DNA of 64,000 nucleotides from Clarkia xantiana subsp. parviflora (taxonomy: Eukaryota > Streptophyta > Magnoliopsida > Myrtales > Onagraceae), in NCBI GenBank assembly GCA_036873135.1, contig JAPTYO010000015.1, forward strand, positions 555,339-619,338, given 5' to 3'. The position numbers and the translations under genes are program-made. Below, one piece after another: positions 57,230 to 64,000 of the stretch (position 1 is its first letter; every line of letters begins with the position of its first letter). Below the pieces are notes generated by a model. The model did not search any database and was not told where the DNA came from. It was given only the letters and a program-made list of their open reading frames with translations.

Positions 57230-59534
57230 GGGCCCAAAGTCACCCATATCATTGACGGGAAACTGGTGATCAATACAGAAGATATGATTGACAAGGTACT
57301 CCCCGAACTGGTTCATCTCATGGTTCAACCGAACGCTGTAATCAGCAGTAAAGGCAGGGGAAGCTTTGTACTCAACTACTGCAACAGCTCTCTCCTCCGC
57401 CCGGCACCTCGCCTCATGCTTCGTCAACTCCTCAGCATGGAGTGACGATGCAACATCAGCCTCACTGCGCAAACCACCCACGGTAGTCTCAAGTAGAGCC
57501 ACCTGGCCCCTAAGCTCCTGCATCTGCAAGTAAGACAGGCGAGCCTTCTCAGCGGCAGTGGCAAGCTCCGCCTTCAAGGATACCTGGTTATCCTCAAGGG
57601 GCCTTCTTCTCTCATATGACAGCTCAAGCGCAAGAGACGACATATTCACCATGTCGTACATACCCTGAAAAGTCAACAAGGGGTAAATGACTTAGCAAGC
57701 AATCACATGAAACTAGAAAAGGAAGAGAAACACCACTCACAGGGACATAGCGGGATAACACCCCCTGGATGAAGCGCCGGGTCTCCTTAGGAGACTTGGG
57801 CTGAGGAGCACGATCACCGGGAGCGATAGCACCGCGAAGTACCCGAATGCCAACCTCCGGGGTGCGCAAGGAAGAACAGCTGTCAAAGTGGAACTCCTTC
57901 AATCCAGCAAAGGGAGTCCACTCAGCTCCCACAATATCCTCGTCAGTGAGGCGCGCAAAGTCCTTCCGACTAAAATCCGGAGGCCCACCTATGCAAAGAA
58001 AGCAAAGTAAAGAAAAACACAAGCATAGAAGCATCAGTGACATAAAGAATAAACGAACATGAAGACCGTGCCCTCGGCTGGGGGGCAGGAGATGGAGAAT
58101 CATTAACCACCTCACCATCGCCAGCAGGCCTCTTCCCTTTATCAGCCCGGGAAGGCGCCTCTTCGACCACTATCTCTTTGTCGCGAGACAGGGTCGGGGG
58201 ACAAACACCAGGGGGAGGAGGATTTGCAGCCTTCTTCTTCTTGACAGCCGAGGCCCCGGCCTCAGAGTCGGACCTCCGTGACTTGGACTTAGAAGGTCCA
58301 GAGCCCTTGCCCATAGAGACGACTCTCTCGGTCACCAAGGGAGAGTGCCCTAACAACACAAGGAAAAAAACATGAGAAAAAACACAAGTATGCCATAAGA
58401 GGAGAAAGAAAGAAGTATACCAGAGGCCCCAGCAGTCTTCCCAGGCATAGGGGACTTCTTCGGAGTAGAGCTGGAGGGAGCCCTCCTCTTGCTCAAGTCA
58501 ACTGGCGCTGCCTGCACGTTATACGTTTTCCCGTGAAACCAACCTACAAGGGAAAAACAGAAAATAAATATAGATGAGAAGACTAAGTAGCATACCGAAT
58601 CCCCGGAAAGAGGAGTCAAACTAATCCCTGCCTCATAGAGGTCTGTCTCGGTCACCAAGGACACAGGGCAGTAGGACTGGGTCTTGTGGCTCTCGTAGAT
58701 AGTCTTCATTGTCTCTAAGTCCACATAAGAAAACTCCCCAAAGGCAGGCCAGCCGTCCGATCGGTTCTCATTCAAAACCGACCAGGTAACGTATCGATCC
58801 GTGATAAAGAAGTAGTGTTTGGCCCAATGGCTCGCCGAATTATCGCTCCGAACCACGAAACGAAGAGAAGTATTCCACTCAACCTCGCTCAACCCGAAAT
58901 CAGCAAATCGGGAATCTTTGAGTGAAGGATAGCGAGTCACGAAACTCGCGAAGCCTACCTTCTTCTGATACTGAAATCGGAAGAAGCACCAGAACAAGAC
59001 CAAGGAGTACTTCCAGGAGTACCACTGACATAGCACTCGGAAACCCACCCAGACGCGAATAGCGCTGGGGGCAAGGTTCACAGGGGAGATCCTAAAGAAT
59101 CTGCTCAGCTCTACGAGCTCATCACAATAGGGCAGGTGTAACCCAAACCAAATCTGGGAAGGATAGACGACAACCTTCACCCTAGGAGGCTCTGTCACTG
59201 TCTTGCGAGCGTTTCGCAAAGAAGGGAGGAAGGGGTACAAAGGCTCGTCTAAAGGACAAATGTCGCCTAAGGTGACATGCTCATTATAGTCGGACCTAGT
59301 CAAATGGTTCTCCGACAAGGTAGCGAGACCTAGATCAAAGGCAGTGAGAAATTCCAAGCTCGAATCAGGCTCCGACCAATACCCTAACTCGGTATTCGAC
59401 TCAGAATCCGACTCCGAACTAATGCCAGAAAAGAAAATAACGCGACGAACAGAGGGAAAGAAAAACTTACTCATCCTTCGAAGGATATAGCGCCTCTGCC
59501 AAGTTTGTGTACGGGGGCACCACCACGAGTACAA
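57230..59534 (-). pseudogene. E1 opposite-strand multi-exon gene (Transposase_28-like), 5' and middle parts
   Basis: Minus-strand exons: about 59470-58590 (SQIWFGLHLPYCDEL and SAIRVWVGF, the Transposase_28 core), about 58545-58423, about 58350-58060 (Lys-rich KKKKAANPPPPG), about 57990-57750 (SRKDF, RTPEVGIRVL) and 57670-57230 (coiled coil, VEYKAS). Splice signals include GGTATGC, TTGTAGG, GTATAC, TGTTAGG and TTTTCAGG. The gene continues at 38420-38227 beyond element D. The exon 4-5 region matches element A 15883-16681, and the first exon resembles C1 and D more distantly. The start codon was not settled: ATGAGTAAG near 59476 may be a tiny first exon. Confidence 0.65.
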
Positions 59535-59842
59535 TACCTGTCATAGCATGACGGGTGTTAATATAAGAAGAGCTCCGAAAAATCCGGGCATTCCCCGACA
59601 CCCGAGAAGCAGCAACCGAAAATTCAAAGGCACCCAACAAAGGTAACGAACACATGCTAAGGACACTACAACGACGAAATCGGGCAATTTTGCTCGGATC
59701 AAAAACCGATTTTCGAGCAAAATTACGATTATGCCCCTCAATGGAAATCAACATGCAAATGGAATCACAAATATCGAAATTCAAGCGGGAATAGTTTAAA
59801 CGGGCAAAAACTATCTCCGGGCAAACGACTATCTACGGCAAT

Positions 59843-60943
59843 CACGAATCAAAAATCCAAACGATCATCACATAACAAACATCGGCAATCAAGCATGGGC
59901 AATCAAAAATCGGCGATTCAAGCATCGACATTTCATATGGTAAACGGAAGGAAAAAGATTGAACCTTTGGAAAACCCGACCCGATTTGATAAACGGGTCC
60001 GGAATTCAAATTTTGGGGTCGCCGGAAATCAGACCCTGCCGTCACCGGAGGTCGCCTCGCGCCGCGCCGGAGCTGCCCCGCCTCGCCATCTCCTGCTCCC
60101 GCTGGCCCAGACGCCGCCCTCGCCAGTAGCGACCTCGCCTGGCTCCGCCGTGGACCAAGGCCTGTCCCACCTCCGCCACCGAGCCGTCGTGCCTCGCCTA
60201 GCCAAGGGCTCCTCCTCGCGCCGCTGTCTCTTCTGCCGCACCAAGCTGCTGGTCGGAATTCCTGGCCCTCCACCGGAATTTCGGCCGGCCCTTACCTTGG
60301 GGTGTCCAAAATTCCTCCCTTGGCCTCCAAGTGTGAGTAAAGGAGAAAAAGATGACAACAATTTTCAAATGAGGTAAATTTCTTAACTCCTCCTTATAAT
60401 GAAAGGGGTGTAGGGTTTTTTAAAGTGACATAATCTCCACCATCCATCAATTAAAAGGAGATCCAAGGGCTTAGATAGAAAACTACTATCTTCTCCTTTT
60501 TTAACTAAGGTTAGGAGTATTACTATCCTAGTTAGCATCCTATGAGCATGTTTTCTGGTATCCCATACTTAGAAAAAAATTTGGACCAAAATCGAAATTT
60601 TTCCCACATAGGCTTACCCCATCATGAAATTGAAGCCTGGACTCACTTAACCATATTCATGTTGCACCCCCACACGTGCGCATATTTTCCGAGTATAAGC
60701 TCGTGACGGTATTGGATTTATCATTTCCATCTCAGACGGGCGCGTGCTTGGACACGTGTCCATGCTATTCTGGCGTTTGCAATTCCTCTATCTTATAAGA
60801 CAGGGGGCAGAGTCAGAGATACACACCCATGGGTAAGTAAGGTTTCCGACAAAAGGTAAAATCCCGGCTTCGAATTGCGCGTGTCATACCATCCTAAAAT
60901 AGAGTCAATCAAGGGTCAGGCCATTGGTTGACTCAGGGGCATG
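59843..60943. other. E1 3' internal region with GC-rich block
   Basis: 60000-60290 is unusually GC-rich and open on both strands without any domain, and by position could be the 5' UTR of the opposite-strand gene. CATTATAAGG on the minus strand near 60396-60405 sits where element A has its TATA box. 60296-60943 matches 1-687. The tract ACTCAGGGGCATG ends at 60943. Confidence 0.55.
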
Positions 60944-61669
60944 TGATGGATATACGCCCAATTTGAACCCGTTGACTTCCAAATCGTTTTATTTTCATCA
61001 CCCCGTTAATGATTGTAAATCGAAACTTCGACCCGAACACCCCGCCAAAACACCAACGGTCCGGACGAGGCGAAAATACTCATCCGGGCCGCGCGACGAA
61101 CTCACCTAGGGGAGATCGGGTTGGCCAGCCCATCTCCCCTAGGGAGGGGTTGGGTGGCCACACCCAACCCCTACCCTTGGGGGTCAGATTTTCTCCCCGC
61201 CCCCAAGGGCCCTGGTACCGTTTTCCGACTCCCACACTTAGATTATTTCCGCCAACCTCTCCATGCTTTAAGGTTTTAATTATGTGATCAAGGACTAATT
61301 AATTGTGTTTAAAGGTTAACGATGTCATTAAGTCACCTTAATGACACCGTTGCCTATAATACAACCCTTCCACCACTCATTTGATCATCTTGGCTAAGTG
61401 TGCAATTTAGCTCTGACTTCTCTCAAGCTTTATCTCTCTAAAAACGACGTTCTGACTTAAGCATCGGAGAGGGTTCATCAAGCACCACCCCCCCCCCCCC
61501 TCAGTGCTTGATATTGCCCCTGTTGCAGGGTAGAGTGGAGAAGAGAAGGAGGAGGACAGAAGGATAAGCATCAGAGTGACTAGCCCCGAGAGTTCTAAAT
61601 CCGTCAGTTCACCAGTGAGGAATAAGCCTTAGACCGACAACCCGTTGACCGAAGGCTTAGAACCTAACA
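60944..61669 (+). repeat. E1 3' LTR (family A)
   Basis: 726 bp, TGATGGATATACG to CCTAACA. It has only two U3 hairpin units. The leader stem ATCAAGCAC (61477-61485) pairs perfectly with GTGCTTGAT (61504-61512). TATA signal CCTATAATAC lies near 61353. Confidence 0.92.
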
Positions 61670-61999
61670 TTACTCATCCTTATACAATTCTACCATCCAT
61701 GTAAATCATCATACGCAAGTAACATTCATCACACAAACCACCCTCATGCTTACGCGTCATGCGTTTAAGGTTTGCTCATCTTTTACAAGAGATGCTTACT
61801 TATAAATCGGATCATATTAGAGCTCGTCAAGCCCAGGAGTATTTAGCCTTACAAGGTGGTCCTTGCTGATTCAATCCCTTCGCGGGCGAATATTAACTCT
61901 TTCAATATCTACTTCAGTTGTAGGGTTAGCTCATAATTTATCGGAATAAATGAATTGTTCCCCGGTTCGTTCCGCCATCCCACCCAATGAATTCTTAGG
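61670..61999. other. Flanking DNA, possibly organelle-derived in part
   Basis: No gene. 61830-61995 reads like plastid intergenic DNA (CGGTTCGTTCCGCCATCCC), but I could not place it, so its origin is left open. Confidence 0.4.
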
Positions 62000-62047
62000 A
62001 CATCGGCTAACTCTGTGCCAGCAGCCGCGGTAAGACAGAGGATGCAA
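62000..62047 (+). pseudogene. rrn16: Plastid 16S rRNA fragment
   Basis: Contains the universal GTGCCAGCAGCCGCGGTAA segment and plastid-type flanks (CATCGGCTAACTCTG before, GACAGAGGATGCAA after). It stops abruptly, so it is a non-functional nuclear copy. Confidence 0.82.
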
Positions 62048-62354
62048 AAAAAGACGCAGTTTTATATTAGTAAAATGTGTCCTGCTGTATGTGCAAATCG
62101 AAATCGGGTCTATTTTTACTCGGAGTAGAGCAGAAACCTAAAACAACTGAAGAAGTCCATTAGGAACAAGAAAATGACATCGTGATTGGGATTCGATCTC
62201 GGTGAAACCCCATCCCGCCTAAAATTCTAGGAATTTTTTGATAGTTAGAATAGACTCGCAGGCCAGAATCTTATTTCACAATAAAGAACAATTCAAATTA
62301 TCTTCTATTTCGAAATTAATGAAATGATTAAGAAATGATTAATTAGAATTCTAA
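62048..62354. other. Unassigned part of the plastid-like patchwork
   Basis: AT-rich, without an open frame. Some words resemble plastid intergenic DNA, but none was identified securely. Confidence 0.35.
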
Positions 62355-62525
62355 CTCCGCCGACTGGAACGCTTAGAGGAGCTCCCGTGTCAATCACTTC
62401 CATTCCTCTCGTTAGACCATCTGTAGCACTCATAGCGACAGCTCTAACACGATTATTTCCTAATAATTGCTGTACTTCACAAGTGACATTAATTTCTTGG
62501 CCGACAGTATCTCGACCTTTAACAT
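62355..62525 (-). pseudogene. atpB: Plastid ATP synthase beta subunit fragment
   Basis: The minus strand encodes about 57 residues that read as plastid AtpB without a break ([19 protein letters not shown] and [17 protein letters not shown]). It has neither start nor end of the gene and is a nuclear fragment, not a working gene. Confidence 0.88.
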
Positions 62526-63032
<507 letters not shown>

Positions 63033-63759
63033 TTCTTTAATTCACAGGAGGTCAATCCAAAAAAGATGTTAATTAATCAAAGGTCCAGCTGATCACCGCC
63101 GCCATATTTTTTTTTTTTTTTTCATAAGGTTCTCCAGTAAATTTGAAATACAATTTTATTTAATAGATCTAGTCGCCACCGAAGCCACAAAGGACCCGAG
63201 GAACTCATGCTTGTATACATAATTCTACTTCCAAGTAAATTATTAAATGCAGCTTCATCCTAAACATTCTAGCATACGTGTCAAACATGAAACTTTCACA
63301 TCAATCATACATATTTGGCTACTGTTTTTCGATTTTAAAATATTTTAAACATTAGGGGCTGATTTTCAATTCATGCTTATATTCAACCACGTATCATTCT
63401 AGACATGAATCCTAGGCAATTTCAACCATCACAATATGTCTATCCTAATGCGCATACCATATATTTGACCAGGGCTTTGCCCCAAACATGCAATATCCAG
63501 CTAGCTTGACTCAGTCAAGACAACAGTTCTAATCATGCATAAATATATATTGAATAATAAACAATTGCAATTCAGCTCACTATTTAATCCAGTCCCAAAA
63601 ACATGTATCTCCGAGATCCATCCCCATAATCGAAACAAGGCATTAAGGTTTAATTGTTATGTGAATAATAATAAACATTTGAGCACTGTGTAGGCCATTT
63701 AAAGTTCAAAACATTTGGATTTTAAAACTTGACCTTCCTATTTTATATAATTGACTTGA
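63033..63759. other. AT-rich stretch, no gene seen
   Basis: A T run at 63105-63122 and otherwise unstructured AT-rich DNA. No domain-bearing frame on either strand. Confidence 0.6.
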
Positions 63760-63960
63760 ATTCGGTTTTAAAAATTCGGTTCGGTTCAGTCAATTTCTGT
63801 CCGATACGGTTCAGTTCGGTCCAGAAAATCCGGTTCAGGTCCGGTTCAGTAAAATCCGGTTCAGTTTGGTTTTATTTTCAAAATCTGTTTCGGTTTGAAC
63901 CAGTCCAATAAAATAGGGTTCGATTCGGTTCAACACTCAAAACCGGTTCGGTTAGATCCA
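63760..63960. repeat. Degenerate CGGTTCAG minisatellite-like stretch
   Basis: Many imperfect copies of CGGTTCGGTTCAG and its variants within 200 bp. Low complexity, and the short open frame over it is not a gene. Confidence 0.7.
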
Positions 63961-64000
63961 CTTAGTTACCCCGGTCCGACACGGCCTGACAAGGTTGAAC

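Larger units (their letters stand above)
4253..61669 (+). mobile_element. E1: family-A non-autonomous LTR retrotransposon, 5' truncated, host of all nested insertions
   Basis: Segments 4253-7320, 37237-38420 and 57230-61669 join into one element once B and D, each flanked by a 5-bp duplication, are removed. Its own length is about 8.7 kb. In order it carries gag-PR-gag2, a short 3' segment, a 49-bp array, an opposite-strand gene, a polypurine tract and a 3' LTR. Its 5' LTR, primer binding site and gag start are missing. It shares LTR termini and 3' DNA with element A, so both belong to one family. It is the oldest layer because it hosts the others. Confidence 0.8.

Noticed and set aside
60029..60361. 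GC-rich open frames on both strands taken as a host gene exon
   Set aside because: High GC alone keeps frames open; no recognisable domain, and the edge belongs to the retroelement family.

Overview
This is plant nuclear DNA, probably from a seed plant (species not identifiable). It is almost entirely a stack of nested Ty3/gypsy LTR retrotransposons. Lineage evidence: plant-type Gag with a C-x2-H-x4-H-x4-C knuckle, Pol order PR-RT-RH-INT, a second archaeal-type RNase H after the first (a hallmark of the Tat lineage), TTGGCGCCGTCTG-type primer binding sites, and long 3' regions with tandem arrays plus an opposite-strand gene. No ordinary host gene was found.

Layout. 1-1584 is the 3' end and 3' LTR of a family-A element. 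1585-2480 is AT-rich DNA with a MITE-like inverted repeat. 2708-4250 is a broken DUF4283/zinc-knuckle (LINE ORF1-like) gene. 4253-61669 is one 5'-truncated family-A element, called E1, split by two insertions. The first is family B (7321-37236, target duplication GCCTC), which itself carries element A (13732-22992, minus strand, GACAG) and element C1 (25702-36171, GTATA). The second is element D (38421-57229, GGGCC), which carries element F (about 43697-52615). Nesting is three levels deep. 62000-63032 is a patchwork of plastid fragments (rrn16, atpB, psbD, rrn23). The rest to 64000 is AT-rich, ending in a degenerate CGGTTCAG repeat.

Coding logic. C1, D and F carry Gag-Pol with an RS-dipeptide tract in Gag. 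E1 and B encode Gag, protease and then a second partial Gag with its own knuckle, and have no RT, RNase H or integrase. Element A has the opposite defect: PR-RT-RH-RH-INT from an ATG about 50 bp after its LTR, with no Gag. E1 and A share LTR ends and 3' non-coding sequence, so they look like reciprocally incomplete members of one family that could work as a two-component system (inference). E1, A, C1, D and F each carry, between pol and the 3' LTR, a spliced gene on the strand opposite to the element. In A, C1, D and F it sits behind its own TATA box (a degenerate one is suggested in E1). The full-length versions match the Transposase_28 (putative gypsy-type) family followed by a coiled coil. 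Every coding region is interrupted by at least one stop, frameshift or deletion.
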